NCBI RefSeq assembly: GCF_032193805.1
Contig: NZ_JAVBIK010000001.1
Coordinates: forward strand, 310,001-374,000
Length of the DNA stretch: 64,000 nt
Direction of reading: 5' to 3'
From: Rhodoferax potami
GTDB lineage: Bacteria; Pseudomonadota; Gammaproteobacteria; Burkholderiales; Burkholderiaceae_C
In this document: one piece after another, positions 38,257 through 47,280 of the stretch
Numbering within the stretch: position 1 is the first letter of the stretch
How the letters are laid out: each line of letters begins with the position of its first letter
The notes under the pieces: model-generated
The model's database searches: none
Seen by the model: only the letters and a program-made list of their open reading frames with translations
Told to the model about the DNA's origin: nothing
Position numbers and translations under genes: made by a program

Positions 38257-38940
38257 ATGCTTTTGCACCTGCCCGATCTGCTGACCTCTGACGAGGTCGC
38301 CCATGCCCAGCACCTGTTGAAGGAGGCTCCGTGGACGGATGGGCGCAAAGGCACCGGTGAGTTGGCAAGGCAGGTCAAAAACAACGAGCAACTGGACCAC
38401 GAGGGTGACATTGCCCGCAGCATCCGCGAACTGGTGCTGCGGGGTCTGGACCGCAACACCACCTTCTTCTCTGCGGCACTACCCAAAAAAGTATTTCCAC
38501 CCCGTGTCAACCGGTATGGGGGCGACAGCAACTTCTACGGCAACCACATCGATGGCGCCATTCGCTACATGCCCGGCAACGGGCAGCGATTGCGAACGGA
38601 TGTGTCGTGCACCGTGTTCCTCAATGACCCTGAGGACTATGACGGAGGCGAACTCACGATCGCCGACACCTACGGCGAAAAGACCGTCAAGCTGCCGGCG
38701 GGTCACGCGGTGCTTTACCCCGGCACCAGCCTGCACCAGGTCAAACCCGTGACCCGCGGGCACCGTATCGCCTGCTTTTTCTGGATTGAAAGCCTGGTTC
38801 GAAGCGACGAGCAACGCCGCATGTTGTACGAGCTCGACATGAACTTGCTGGCCATGCGTCGCCGGCACGGTGATTCGGAAGAAACCACAGCACTCACGGG
38901 CGTTTACCACAACATGCTGCGCATGTGGGCCGACACCTAA
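38257..38940 (+). CDS. PKHD-type Fe(II)/2-oxoglutarate dioxygenase (PiuC/YbiX family)
   Basis: 227-residue cytoplasmic dioxygenase. The iron-binding triad is visible as H-I-D (N-H-I-D-G-A, near residue 97) and the distal H in G-T-S-L-H-Q-V near 158, followed by the 2-oxoglutarate Arg in G-H-R-I-A. It has the family length (about 226). Genes of this type sit beside Fiu/PiuA receptors and are iron-regulated; the substrate is unknown. It lies 29 bases after the receptor gene, likely the same operon, and ahead of tonB-exbB-exbD. Confidence 0.92.
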   Translation: MLLHLPDLLTSDEVAHAQHLLKEAPWTDGRKGTGELARQVKNNEQLDHEGDIARSIRELVLRGLDRNTTFFSAALPKKVFPPRVNRYGGDSNFYGNHIDGAIRYMPGNGQRLRTDVSCTVFLNDPEDYDGGELTIADTYGEKTVKLPAGHAVLYPGTSLHQVKPVTRGHRIACFFWIESLVRSDEQRRMLYELDMNLLAMRRRHGDSEETTALTGVYHNMLRMWADT

Positions 38941-38983
38941 GGCCACTGGCCACGCTCAACGCCTTTGATGATTTTTACTGCCT

Positions 38984-39715
38984 ATGTCTACTTTTGCACT
39001 TCCGCGTTTTGGCGCACTTCCTGCTTTAAGTCGTAACACCAGCATTGTCGTGACGGTGGTTGCCTTCCACGTGGCGGCTTTGTGGGCCGTTCAAAGTGGC
39101 TTGCTTAAGCGCGTCGTGGAGGTGGTAGTGCCCGCCGAAATCCTGGTGGAGTTTGTAGCCCCCGCATCGCCACCACCCGCACCACGTGCCACTCCGCAGC
39201 CCAAAACACCCACCAAAACAGTCACTACCAAACAACCGACACCTCCGGTGCCTGCACCCACCCCCACAGTGGCACCCCAACCCGCGCCCACGCCCTTGGC
39301 GATTGCACCCTCTGCCAATACACCGGCACCGTCAGCGGCAACCCCCGCAGCAACGGCAACTACACAAAGCAATGCCACTGGCAGTAGCAATGTACCTGCA
39401 GCCCCGCCCGCACCACCGGCTCCGCCAAAGGTCGAATTGCCCTCCAGCGATGCCGATTACCTGAACAACACCAAGCCTGCCTACCCCGCAATCAGCAAGC
39501 GTTTGGGTGAGCAAGGCCGCGTCGTGGTGAGGGTATTCATCGATGCCGACGGGCAACCCAGCCAGGCCAGTGTCAAGCAAAGCAGCGGATTTGACCGCTT
39601 GGATCAAGCCTCGGTGGAGACCGCTTTGAAATGGCGCTACTCCCCGGGCAAGCGCGCTGGTGTCGCACAAGGCATGTGGTTTGACGTGCCCCTTAACTGG
39701 CAGCTCACCCGCTAG
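38984..39715 (+). CDS. tonB: Energy-transducing protein TonB
   Basis: 243-residue TonB that links the proton motive force harvested by ExbB/ExbD to outer-membrane receptors. It has one N-terminal membrane anchor (about 18-40, S-I-V-V-T-V-V-A-F-H-V-A-A-L-W-A), a Pro/Thr/Ala-rich periplasm-spanning segment (about 60-140) and the C-terminal TonB fold with Y-P-A-I-S-K-R-L-G-E-Q-G-R-V-V-V-R-V near residue 170 and W-R-Y-S-P-G-K near 225. First of tonB-exbB-exbD-hemP, positioned right after the receptor and dioxygenase genes. Confidence 0.95.
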   Translation: MSTFALPRFGALPALSRNTSIVVTVVAFHVAALWAVQSGLLKRVVEVVVPAEILVEFVAPASPPPAPRATPQPKTPTKTVTTKQPTPPVPAPTPTVAPQPAPTPLAIAPSANTPAPSAATPAATATTQSNATGSSNVPAAPPAPPAPPKVELPSSDADYLNNTKPAYPAISKRLGEQGRVVVRVFIDADGQPSQASVKQSSGFDRLDQASVETALKWRYSPGKRAGVAQGMWFDVPLNWQLTR

Positions 39716-39761
39716 TCCACTCTTTGTCTTTTATTCAATTCGTTTTTCTTCGGAGTTATTT

Positions 39762-40481
39762 ATGGAATCTCAACTCGGCCTCATCACCCTCTGGAACCAA
39801 GGCGACTGGGTCACCAAAGCGGTGGCAGTTTTGCTGCTCGGCATGTCCTTGGCGTCATGGATCGTGATTCTGATCAAGGCCCTCGACATCTTCAAGTTCA
39901 AGTCGCTGGCGGGCCGCACCGAAAGCTTCTGGCATAGCGCTGACTTTGAATCCGGCATGACGACCCTAGGCAACCCGGTCGACAACCCGTTCGTTCAATT
40001 GGCGCGCTCGGGGCAAGAGGCCACCGCCCACCACCGCCACACCCAAACCCAATTGCATGACGCCCTGGACATCAGCGACTGGATCAGCCGCGCCTTGCGC
40101 AACAGCATTGATGACAGCACCGCACGCTTCCAGAGCGGCTTGGCCGTGTTGGCATCGGTCGGCTCGACAGCACCTTTCGTAGGGTTGTTTGGAACCGTTT
40201 GGGGCATCTACCACGCACTCATGGGCATTGGCGCATCAGGCCAAGCCACTATCGACAAGGTCGCTGGCCCAATCGGCGAAGCGCTGATCATGACCGCCTT
40301 GGGTTTGGCTGTAGCCATCCCGGCAGTGCTGGGATACAACGCGTTGGTCCGTGGCAACAAGTCCATCCTGACCAAGCTCAACCGTTTCGCCCACGATTTG
40401 CACGCCTACTTTGTGACGGGCGCACGGGTCACCCACGTCCAGAGCGGTGACAGCAAAGTCGTCGCCATGAAAAAAGCCTGA
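39762..40481 (+). CDS. exbB: Biopolymer transport protein ExbB (MotA/TolQ/ExbB)
   Basis: 239-residue inner-membrane proton-channel subunit. Three membrane segments are visible: about 15-38 (K-A-V-A-V-L-L-L-G-M-S-L-A-S-W), about 128-150 with the family signature S-T-A-P-F-V-G-L-F-G-T-V-W-G-I, and about 172-195. ATG 39762 gives the usual M-E-S-Q-L-G-L N-terminus with a CGGAG site 9 bases upstream. Operon with tonB (46 bases) and exbD (18 bases). Confidence 0.96.
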   Translation: MESQLGLITLWNQGDWVTKAVAVLLLGMSLASWIVILIKALDIFKFKSLAGRTESFWHSADFESGMTTLGNPVDNPFVQLARSGQEATAHHRHTQTQLHDALDISDWISRALRNSIDDSTARFQSGLAVLASVGSTAPFVGLFGTVWGIYHALMGIGASGQATIDKVAGPIGEALIMTALGLAVAIPAVLGYNALVRGNKSILTKLNRFAHDLHAYFVTGARVTHVQSGDSKVVAMKKA

Positions 40482-40499
40482 TCCGCCGGAGGAGACCCC

Positions 40500-40922
40500 A
40501 TGTCATTTGGAATGCAAGACGCTGGCTCCGACAGCGACGCCGAGGTCATGAACGAGATCAACATGACACCGCTGGTCGATGTGATGTTGGTGCTGCTCAT
40601 CATCTTCATCATTACCGTGCCGGTGATGAAACACGCTGTCAATGTAGAGCTGCCAACGGCCACGAGCCAGCCGGAGCAAGTCAAGCCTGAAACACTGCAG
40701 CTCAGTGTGGACGCGCAAGGCGCTTATTTTCTGAACCAATCGTTAGTTGCCAGCGATGCCCTGAGCGGGGTACTGCAAGCCGAGGCCGCCAAGGATCCGC
40801 AGCCGGAATTGCATATCCGCGGGGACAAAGCCGTGCGCTATGAATTCGTGGCGCAAGCCATGGCGTCCGCTCAACAGGCGGGGCTGCGCAAAATCGGGTT
40901 CATCTCCGAGCCGACACGATGA
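40500..40922 (+). CDS. exbD: Biopolymer transport protein ExbD
   Basis: 140-residue partner of ExbB with one membrane helix (about 24-43, P-L-V-D-V-M-L-V-L-L-I-I-F-I-I) that includes the essential proton-carrying Asp in P-L-V-D-V, and a periplasmic domain with L-H-I-R-G-D-K-A-V near residue 105. GGAGGAGA lies 7 bases before the ATG. Forms the energy unit for the TonB receptor encoded upstream. Confidence 0.96.
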   Translation: MSFGMQDAGSDSDAEVMNEINMTPLVDVMLVLLIIFIITVPVMKHAVNVELPTATSQPEQVKPETLQLSVDAQGAYFLNQSLVASDALSGVLQAEAAKDPQPELHIRGDKAVRYEFVAQAMASAQQAGLRKIGFISEPTR

Positions 40923-40946
40923 GCGCGGCGCGTATCAACTTAACGT

Positions 40947-41168
40947 ATGGAATCCCATCAATCACTCCCCGGCACCCTTGCCCCCAAGCCCAGCCCGCTG
41001 GGGTCTGCGACGCGGCGCAACGCTTCCAAGCCGATCGATAGCGCTGGCAACCGGGTTGTCAAGGCGAGCACGCTCCTCGGCGAGCGCCAGAGTGTGGACA
41101 TTGAATACAACGGCCAGCGCTATCGCCTGCAAACTACGAAGGCAGGCAAACTGATCCTGACCAAATAG
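40947..41168 (+). CDS. hemP: Hemin uptake protein HemP
   Basis: 73-residue protein. The C-terminal half carries the HemP signature: D-I-E-Y-N-G-Q-R-Y-R-L-Q-T-T-K-A-G-K-L-I-L-T-K at the very end. HemP-type proteins in betaproteobacteria activate or assist heme uptake gene expression under iron limitation. It lies 24 bases after exbD and just before a strong terminator, so it is the last gene of the tonB-exbB-exbD-hemP unit. The N-terminal half is unconserved. Confidence 0.9.
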   Translation: MESHQSLPGTLAPKPSPLGSATRRNASKPIDSAGNRVVKASTLLGERQSVDIEYNGQRYRLQTTKAGKLILTK

Positions 41169-41179
41169 CAGTTGACCAT

Positions 41180-41228
41180 AAAAAAGCGGGTGGCGCACAT
41201 AGAACGTGCACCACCCGCTATTTTTTTA
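41180..41228. terminator. Bidirectional terminator between hemP and the GlcG/HbpS gene
   Basis: AAAAAAGCGGGTGG, then CGCAC, an 8-base loop, GTGCACCACCCGCT and a T-run. The 14-bp stem has one mismatch. It ends hemP on the plus strand and may serve the convergent gene as well. Confidence 0.85.
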
Positions 41229-41244
41229 ATAGCAATCGGTGGGC
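41226..41244 (+). repeat. Partial dispersed repeat, copy 8
   Basis: TTAATAGCAATCGGTGGGC reads like the copy at 34750 (TTTAATAGCT, then AATATCGGTGGGCGC) with the GCGCA core deleted. It lies between the terminator and the stop codon of the GlcG/HbpS gene. Confidence 0.4.
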
Positions 41245-41652
41245 TTACAGACCAATAGCAGCGATACCCGCCTTGGCGATCTGGGCGTCTTCGTTCGACT
41301 TCACGCCGCTCACACCCACCGCACCCAGGCATTGGCCGTCCTTCATGATCGGCACGCCGCCTTCGAGCAGGGCATCGAGGTTGGGCGCGCTCAAAAAGGA
41401 CACGCGGCCGCCGTTGATCATGTCTTCATACACTTTGCTCTCGCGGCGTCCCAAAGCGGCTGTGCGGGCCTTTCCGGGGGCAATGTGGGAGGAGATGGGG
41501 GCCGCGCCATCCAAGCGCTGGAATGACAACAAATGACCGCCGTCGTCCACGATGGCAATACTCACGGCCCAGCTGTTTTTCGCAGCTTCAGCCTGAGCGG
41601 CGGCGGCGATGGCGGTGACGTCGGCAAATTCGAGAACGGCTTTGGTTTTCAT
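41245..41652 (-). CDS. GlcG/HbpS family heme-binding-like protein
   Basis: 135-residue single-domain protein of the GlcG/HbpS (DUF336) family: A-V-S-I-A-I-V-D-D-G-G-H-L-L-S-F-Q-R-L-D-G-A near residue 30, A-P-G-K-A-R-T-A-A-L-G-R-R-E-S near 55 and the C-terminal G-G-V-P-I, then G-A-V-G-V-S-G near 115. Some relatives (HbpS) bind heme and sense redox stress; others neighbour glycolate genes. The position beside hemP and the iron cluster favours a heme link, which is inferred. No signal peptide with ATG 41652; the longer frame upstream is not supported. Confidence 0.88.
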   Translation of the reverse strand: MKTKAVLEFADVTAIAAAAQAEAAKNSWAVSIAIVDDGGHLLSFQRLDGAAPISSHIAPGKARTAALGRRESKVYEDMINGGRVSFLSAPNLDALLEGGVPIMKDGQCLGAVGVSGVKSNEDAQIAKAGIAAIGL

Positions 41653-41861
41653 AAGGTGTGCAGGTGATAAGGGTGAAAACCCTGAGCATAACCAAACGCG
41701 GAGTCTTTTTACCCCGCTCGCATGCAGATCACCTGTACCCGAAATGACAAGAATAAGCATACAAACCGTGGGGGTGGCAGCATGAAGGCCTAGAATGTTC
41801 GCACTGCTTGCTGTAACCGTGCATGTGCGCGACTCAAGCAGTCAACAACTGGAGTTACACC

Positions 41862-42557
41862 ATGACCGATCGCACTACTACCTTTGGCCAAAGCCTGGGC
41901 TATGGCGCATCAACCGCGCAACGCAACAAGGTGCTGCGCAACACATATTGGCTGCTCTCACTGAGCATGGTTCCCACCGTGGTGGGCGCTTGGGTGGGCG
42001 TGGCGATGAACTTGGGCCCTATTTTCAGCGGCATCCTTGGCTTCGTGCTGTTCATGGCCATCGCTTTCGGCTTCATTTTCGCGATTGAAAAGACCAAGAA
42101 TTCTGCCGCTGGCGTCCCTGTGCTGCTGGGCTTTACTTTCTTCATGGGGCTGATGATGTCTCCCCTGATCCAGCGCACCCTGGGCTTTAGCAATGGCCCT
42201 CAGCTCATCATGACCGCATTTGCCGGCACCGCAGGTGTGTTCTTCGCCATGGCCAGCTTGGCCACCGTGATCAAGCGCGACCTGAGTGGTATGGGTAAAT
42301 GGTTGTTTGTAGGCACTATCGTGTTGATCGTGGGCGGCTTGGTAAACGCTTTCGTGGGCTCTACTGCCGGCATGATGGCCTTGTCCATGGCTGCCATCGG
42401 CATCTTCAGCTTCTGGATGCTGTATGACGTGAAACGCATCGTGGACGGTGGCGAAACCAACTACATCACCGCGACCCTGAGCCTGTACCTGAACATCGTG
42501 AACGTGTTCCAGAACCTGCTCGCTCTGTTGGGCATTTTCGGCGGCGAACGCGACTAA
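41862..42557 (+). CDS. Bax inhibitor-1 / YccA family membrane protein
   Basis: 231-residue inner-membrane protein with about seven hydrophobic helices and the BI-1 (UPF0005) signature in the last third (Y-D-V-K-R-I-V-D-G-G, then T-A-T-L-S-L-Y-L-N-I-V-N-V-F-Q-N-L-L). YccA-type members bind and modulate the FtsH protease; other members are calcium-leak channels. ATG 41862 has GGAG 8 bases upstream; the frame from 41823 is not supported. Single gene closed by a terminator. Confidence 0.93.
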   Translation: MTDRTTTFGQSLGYGASTAQRNKVLRNTYWLLSLSMVPTVVGAWVGVAMNLGPIFSGILGFVLFMAIAFGFIFAIEKTKNSAAGVPVLLGFTFFMGLMMSPLIQRTLGFSNGPQLIMTAFAGTAGVFFAMASLATVIKRDLSGMGKWLFVGTIVLIVGGLVNAFVGSTAGMMALSMAAIGIFSFWMLYDVKRIVDGGETNYITATLSLYLNIVNVFQNLLALLGIFGGERD

Positions 42558-42589
42558 GCGGGGTAGCTGCCGCAAATGGCAGCACGCGC

Positions 42590-42625
42590 ACAACAAAAAA
42601 GGCCCCGAGGGGCCTTTTTTGTTGT
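42590..42625. terminator. Terminator after the BI-1 family gene
   Basis: ACAACAAAAAAGGCCCC, GA loop region, GGGGCCTTTTTTGTTG. A long symmetric hairpin with a T-run, 32 bases after the stop. Confidence 0.88.
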
Positions 42626-42675
42626 CAATATCAACACCGGAATGCCGATAACACCAGTAGCACTCCATCCGCCCT

Positions 42676-43050
42676 ATGACACTACGCCCTCTTCTGTTGC
42701 TACTCCCCTTGCTGCTCTCAGGTTGCGATCTGCAATCGATTCAGGCAGCAATGGCCGACCCGAAGATCGCCCAACGCGAGGCGGAGGCCAAAGCCATCGG
42801 CAGCGCTTGCCGGCACGGGCTGCGCAGTATTGAAGACTGCTATTCGCTCAACGAGAAAGCATCCAAGTCCGCCATTTTCAACGGCTGGAAAGAGATGGAT
42901 CTCTACATGCGCGAAAACAAAATTGAAGGGGTTGCGCCCCAAGGCTTGAAACCTCCTCCACCTCCGCCGCCACCGCAACCTGCAGAGGCCGTGATCACGG
43001 AGGAAGAGGAAGATCCCAAAGCTAAATCCAAGGCCAAACCCAAAGGTTAG
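42676..43050 (+). CDS. Small hypothetical lipoprotein
   Basis: 124-residue protein with a clear lipoprotein signal: hydrophobic L-R-P-L-L-L-L-L-P-L-L followed by the lipobox L-L-S-G-C at residue 17. The mature part has two more cysteines (S-A-C-R and E-D-C-Y) that could form a disulfide, then a poly-proline run (eight prolines near residue 93) and an acidic/basic tail ending in A-K-S-K-A-K-P-K-G. Anchored in a membrane of the envelope; function unknown. I do not recognise the family. The gene ends 18 bases from the convergent rlmD gene. Confidence 0.75.
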   Translation: MTLRPLLLLLPLLLSGCDLQSIQAAMADPKIAQREAEAKAIGSACRHGLRSIEDCYSLNEKASKSAIFNGWKEMDLYMRENKIEGVAPQGLKPPPPPPPPQPAEAVITEEEEDPKAKSKAKPKG

Positions 43051-43067
43051 TGCTTAGCGCCAAGGGC

Positions 43068-44537
43068 TCAGTCGTTCCGCTCGAACACGGCAATGCTCTC
43101 CACGTGCGCCGTTTGGGGGAACATGTTCACCACGCCAGCCTTAGAGCAGGTGTAGCCGGCCTCATTGACCAGCACTCCGGCGTCCCGGGCCAAAGTGGCA
43201 GGCGCGCAGCTCACATACACAATGCGCTTGGGCGGTGTCCAGCCCTTGCGCAGCTCGGGCTGCTGGCACAGCGCTGCCAAGGCTTGCACCAGTGCATAGG
43301 CACCCTCACGCGGTGGGTCAATCAGCCACTTGTCGGCAGAGCCATCCGCAATCAACAGCTCAGGCGTCATTTCAAACAGGTTGCGCGCTACAAATTCAGT
43401 AGCTGCTAGCGGAGATTCTGCGGGCGATGCAGCCGCTTTTCGCTTGGAATTAAAGACCAGGTTTTCACGCGAACGGGCCACCAGGGCTTCAGCCCCTTCA
43501 ATACCCAACACTTCGCGCGCTTGGGTAGCCAGTGGCAAAGTGAAATTGCCCAAGCCGCAGAACCAATCAATCACGCGCTCAGTCTTCTCCACCTGCAAAA
43601 GACCCAGCGCCCTTGAGACCAGCACCCGGTTGATGTGCGGGTTGACCTGCGTGAAATCGGTCGGGCGGAACGGCATGGTGATGCCAAAGTCGGGCAGGCT
43701 GTAGGCCAACTCTCCGGTCTCATGGCCCGGCAACTCGTCAAGGCGGTGAATGGTTTCAGGGCCTTTGGGCTGCAACCACCATTGCAAACCCGCTTGGGTC
43801 GCTGCAAAGGCCCGCAGGCGGCCTTTGTCAGCCTCCGACAGGGGCTCCATATGGCGCAGGACTAACGCAATAACGCCAGCCTGATTGTCTTGTTGGTCGC
43901 TGATGTCGCCCATGGCGAGCTCAAGTTGCGGAATGGTTTCCACGGCGTCCATGGACTCAATCAACTGACGCAGAGGCATCAGCATCGCGCTAACCCTAGG
44001 AGCCAGCACGTGACAGACCTTCATATCCGCCACATAGCGGCTCTTGCGCTCATGGAAGCCGATCAGCACCGCACCCTTTTTCCGAACAAATCGCACGGAC
44101 AAACGACCACGGTATCGGTAGCCCCACGAGGGCCCCTCGATCGGCCGCACCACATTGTCCGGCTTGAGTTTGCCGATGTGATGCAGGTTGTCTTCCAGTA
44201 CACGTTGCTTCACGGCCACTTGGGCGCCCACGTGCAAGTGCTGCATCTTGCAGCCGCCACAGGCGCCTTCATGCAGACCAAAGTGCGGGCACGCAGGCTG
44301 TACCCGCTGGGAAGACTCGATGTGGATCTCGGTCAGAGTGCCCTTTTCGAAACTGGCCTTGCTGCGGTGCATCTGCGCACTCACCACTTCAAAGGGGAGA
44401 GCACCTTCAATAAACACCACTTTGCCGTCAGGCCGGTGGGCGACCCCTTGGGCTTCGAGGTCTAGAGATTTCACTGCCAGCCAGCCATCAGGCAGCTGCG
44501 GCGTGGCCGCTGTGTCGTTGTTGTGTTCGTCAGTCAT
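43068..44537 (-). CDS. rlmD: 23S rRNA (uracil-1939-C5)-methyltransferase RlmD
   Basis: 489-residue SAM-dependent methyltransferase making m5U1939 in 23S rRNA. An N-terminal TRAM domain (about 18-75) is followed by the [4Fe-4S] motif [14 protein letters not shown] near residue 85. The catalytic domain has [10 protein letters not shown] near 320 (SAM), I-D-P-P-R-E-G near 410 and the nucleophile in Y-V-S-C-A-P-A-T near 445. Residues about 366-381 ([15 protein letters not shown]) look like an insertion encoded by a dispersed repeat copy, between the SAM-binding strand and the next conserved block. Confidence 0.95.
   Translation of the reverse strand: MTDEHNNDTAATPQLPDGWLAVKSLDLEAQGVAHRPDGKVVFIEGALPFEVVSAQMHRSKASFEKGTLTEIHIESSQRVQPACPHFGLHEGACGGCKMQHLHVGAQVAVKQRVLEDNLHHIGKLKPDNVVRPIEGPSWGYRYRGRLSVRFVRKKGAVLIGFHERKSRYVADMKVCHVLAPRVSAMLMPLRQLIESMDAVETIPQLELAMGDISDQQDNQAGVIALVLRHMEPLSEADKGRLRAFAATQAGLQWWLQPKGPETIHRLDELPGHETGELAYSLPDFGITMPFRPTDFTQVNPHINRVLVSRALGLLQVEKTERVIDWFCGLGNFTLPLATQAREVLGIEGAEALVARSRENLVFNSKRKAAASPAESPLAATEFVARNLFEMTPELLIADGSADKWLIDPPREGAYALVQALAALCQQPELRKGWTPPKRIVYVSCAPATLARDAGVLVNEAGYTCSKAGVVNMFPQTAHVESIAVFERND
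43393..43440 (+). repeat. Dispersed palindromic repeat, copy 9 (inside rlmD)
   Basis: ATTCAGTAGCTGCTAGCG, spacer, GCGGGCGATGCAGCCGCTTT aligns with the copy at 11344 (ATTCAGGAGCTGCTCGCG, spacer, ACGGGCGCTAAGCAGCGTTT). It is in frame within rlmD. Confidence 0.6.
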
Positions 44538-44629
44538 CCCTGAATTGTCTCAGGTCAGACCACACCTCGCCCAAAACTCCGCGTCGATCTCTCCTCGGAC
44601 TGCGAAGGCGATAAAAAAGCCTCAGCAGC

Positions 44630-45553
44630 CTAACGAGCGGGGAGGTATTTCATTGGATCCACCGGTTTGCCTTGGCGGCGAACCTCGAAATGCAACTTGA
44701 CGCGATCTGCATCGGTGCTGCCCATTTCGGCGATCTTTTGACCCTTCTTCACCGTCTGGTCTTCCTTCACCAGCAAGGTCTGGTTATGGGCATAGGCCGT
44801 CAAGAAGGTGTTGTTGTGCTTGAGGATGATCAGGTTGCCATAGCCGCGCAATCCGGCACCGGCGTACACGACTTTCCCCTCACCCGCTGCCAAGACAGGG
44901 TCTCCGGCATTCCCGCCGATGTCCAAGCCTTTGTTTTTGACTTCATCAAAGCCGGCTAACACCGTGCCATTGCCCGGCCACATCCAAGCGACTGCATCGT
45001 CGCTCGTGGCAACGGGGGTAACCGCCGCAACCGCAGGCGCACTGGCAGGAGCAGATGCTGCCTTGGCCGGTGCACTCGCTGCTGCGGTGACGGCGGAGGC
45101 CGCTCTGGCCGGCGCACTCGCCGCCGAAGACTGCCCGCTAGCGGGTGGCAGAGCCGTCACGGTGCTACTACTGCTTGCCACCGGCTTGGTACCTGCAGCT
45201 TCCGCCACCGCTACCGGCTGAACGATCCGCAGTACTTGGCCCACTTCAATCTTGTTGGGGTTGTCCAGCGCGTTCCAACGTGCGATGTCTTTATGACTTT
45301 GGCCGTTTTCCAAGCCAATACGAATCAGCGTATCGCCAGGCTTGACGGTGTAGTAGCCCGGCTTGCCTGCATTCTCAAAACCGGGAGGCTGCTTGACCGC
45401 TTGGGTGCGTGGGTCGGTGTTCACCGTTTGTTGTGGCGCTTGGCTGGAGCGATCCTCGACAGGCGCTCGGGTAATGGGCTTGGAGCCACAACCCGCCACC
45501 ACCAGTAGCGCGGCACCCGCAACGCAAAACCACAAACTACGCATACCAACCAT
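44630..45553 (-). CDS. nlpD: LysM/M23 peptidoglycan lipoprotein NlpD
   Basis: 307-residue outer-membrane lipoprotein that activates cell-wall amidases at division. Lipobox V-V-A-G-C near residue 21, a LysM domain (about 65-110: Y-T-V-K-P-G-D-T-L-I-R-I-G) and a C-terminal LytM/M23 domain (about 205-305) with I-G-G-N-A-G-D-P-V-L-A-A-G-E-G-K-V-V-Y-A-G. The zinc-binding His/Asp of active peptidases are not preserved, as in NlpD/EnvC activators. An Ala/Ser-rich linker lies between. Starts at ATG 45553 or 45544. Third in surE-pcm-nlpD; rpoS, which often follows, is absent here. Confidence 0.93.
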   Translation of the reverse strand: MVGMRSLWFCVAGAALLVVAGCGSKPITRAPVEDRSSQAPQQTVNTDPRTQAVKQPPGFENAGKPGYYTVKPGDTLIRIGLENGQSHKDIARWNALDNPNKIEVGQVLRIVQPVAVAEAAGTKPVASSSSTVTALPPASGQSSAASAPARAASAVTAAASAPAKAASAPASAPAVAAVTPVATSDDAVAWMWPGNGTVLAGFDEVKNKGLDIGGNAGDPVLAAGEGKVVYAGAGLRGYGNLIILKHNNTFLTAYAHNQTLLVKEDQTVKKGQKIAEMGSTDADRVKLHFEVRRQGKPVDPMKYLPAR

Positions 45554-45567
45554 ATTGATTTTTCCCT

Positions 45568-46389
45568 TCAGGCAACACCCGATTTTAGGGGTACAAAATG
45601 CACCGCCTCCAGAATGCTCTGGCGCAGGCCCTGGGCTGTTTTGTCAACGACCAGGAGGGCCTGTCCTCCGGCGTGTACCACGGGAGCGACCAAGCGCCCA
45701 CCCACCGCTAATTGATCAATCCACGCTTGCGGCAAAGCATCGCCTCCGGCGGCCGAAATAATCCCGGCATAAGGCCCCCCCTTGGGATAACCCGCCATGC
45801 CATCCCCGAACAGTAAATGCACATTGGGCAAGCGCAGAGGCCTCAAATTGTCTCGGGCTTTGTCGTGCAAACCCTTCAAGCGCTCAATGCTGTAGACCTC
45901 TGTGGCCACACGGCTCAGCACTGCGGCCTGGTAGCCGCAACCGGTGCCGATTTCCAGTACGCGGCCCATGGGCCCGGTGGCACCATTACGCAACAGCTCG
46001 ATCATGCGAGACACCACTCCCGGCTTGGAAATGGTCTGCCCCAGCCCGATGGGCAGGCTGGTGTCTTCGTAGGCCTGGTTCACTAAGCCACTGTCCACAA
46101 ACCGGTGTCGCTCAATCGAACCCATGGCAGACAAGACCAAGGGGTCTGTAACACCCTGCCCGGCCAGCTTTTGCACCATGCGTTGCCGCACCGCCAGCGA
46201 ATCCATCCCCAAACCTTGGGGGACAGGTACGCTGGAGACTCCACTTTTGGGAGCCACCGTTTTAGCAGCACCTGTTAAGGGGCCGGCTTGGCCCCGCGGC
46301 GCCAGTGGCATTACCGTACCTGACGGATGCGGCCGGTTTTTCGCAAGGGTGGTGTCGAGCCGCGCCGGAAAGGAGGGCCGCTCCTTCAT
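45568..46389 (-). CDS. pcm: Protein-L-isoaspartate O-methyltransferase
   Basis: 273-residue repair enzyme that methylates isoaspartyl residues in damaged proteins using SAM. The first 60 residues are a poorly conserved Pro/Ala-rich extension; the catalytic core then shows [17 protein letters not shown] near residue 110 and the SAM motif [13 protein letters not shown] near 145. E. coli Pcm is about 208 residues, so this protein is N-terminally extended. ATG 46389 overlaps the surE stop (ATGA), supporting this start. Confidence 0.93.
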   Translation of the reverse strand: MKERPSFPARLDTTLAKNRPHPSGTVMPLAPRGQAGPLTGAAKTVAPKSGVSSVPVPQGLGMDSLAVRQRMVQKLAGQGVTDPLVLSAMGSIERHRFVDSGLVNQAYEDTSLPIGLGQTISKPGVVSRMIELLRNGATGPMGRVLEIGTGCGYQAAVLSRVATEVYSIERLKGLHDKARDNLRPLRLPNVHLLFGDGMAGYPKGGPYAGIISAAGGDALPQAWIDQLAVGGRLVAPVVHAGGQALLVVDKTAQGLRQSILEAVHFVPLKSGVA

Positions 46390-47156
46390 ATCTTGGGTGA
46401 TGAGGTCAAACGGTTCATCGACTGAGCCCAATAGCCCAGATTGTCATGGTCTGTGAGATCGACTTTGAGCGGAGTCACGGCAACATGGCCTTGAGCCGTG
46501 GCATGGAAATCAGTGCCATCAGCATCGTCCTTCACCGGACCCGCGGCACCGATCCAGAACATGGTTTCCCCTCGGGGGCTCTGCTGCTTGATCACTTTCT
46601 CGGCAGCGTGTCGCTTACCCAGGCGACACAGCTTGGCAGCGCCGATCATCTCAAAAGGCAAATTGGGAATGTTCACATTGAGCAGCCATGGCGCTGTGGT
46701 GATCATTTGCTGCTGCTGCATTGCAAGCACCATCTCACGGGCTTTTTGCGCGGCAGATTGCAAGTGAACCCAGTCCCGCTCCACTTGGGAAAACGCAATC
46801 GCTGGAATGCCGAACAAAAAGCCTTCCATCGCGGCTCCGACAGTGCCAGAGTAGATGGTGTCATCCCCCATATTGGCACCGTTGTTGATACCCGACACCA
46901 CCAAATCTGGGCGGTAATCCAGCAAACCGGTGAGCGCGATGTGCACACAATCTGCAGGTGTGCCATTCACGTAGCGAAAACCGTTCGCGGCCTGGTGCAC
47001 ATACAAGGGCGAATGCAGCGTCAGTGCATTGGATTTAGCGCTGTTATTTTGCTCAGGAGCAATGACCTCCACTTCAGCAACATCTTTGAGCGCTTCGTAA
47101 AGCGCCACGATACCGGGGGCTTGATAACCGTCGTCGTTGGAAATGAGAATTTTCAT
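46386..47156 (-). CDS. surE: 5'/3'-nucleotidase SurE
   Basis: 256-residue metal-dependent nucleotidase (survival protein) acting on nucleoside monophosphates. The signature [13 protein letters not shown] is at residues 3-15 (metal-binding Asp pair), N-S-A-K-S near residue 42 and [11 protein letters not shown] near 87. First gene of surE-pcm-nlpD; divergent from the quinone oxidoreductase gene with 124 bases between starts. Confidence 0.96.
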   Translation of the reverse strand: MKILISNDDGYQAPGIVALYEALKDVAEVEVIAPEQNNSAKSNALTLHSPLYVHQAANGFRYVNGTPADCVHIALTGLLDYRPDLVVSGINNGANMGDDTIYSGTVGAAMEGFLFGIPAIAFSQVERDWVHLQSAAQKAREMVLAMQQQQMITTAPWLLNVNIPNLPFEMIGAAKLCRLGKRHAAEKVIKQQSPRGETMFWIGAAGPVKDDADGTDFHATAQGHVAVTPLKVDLTDHDNLGYWAQSMNRLTSSPKI

Positions 47157-47280
47157 AGCAAGAAATAGTGTGGAGGCATTGTAGGGGGCAGTACTGCAGC
47201 CGGTCGCCGTCGGGACAATCGGGCGCAGACACTCCGCGCACGGGTTCTATGATTTGAGGAATTATCTTTGGAGAAACACC

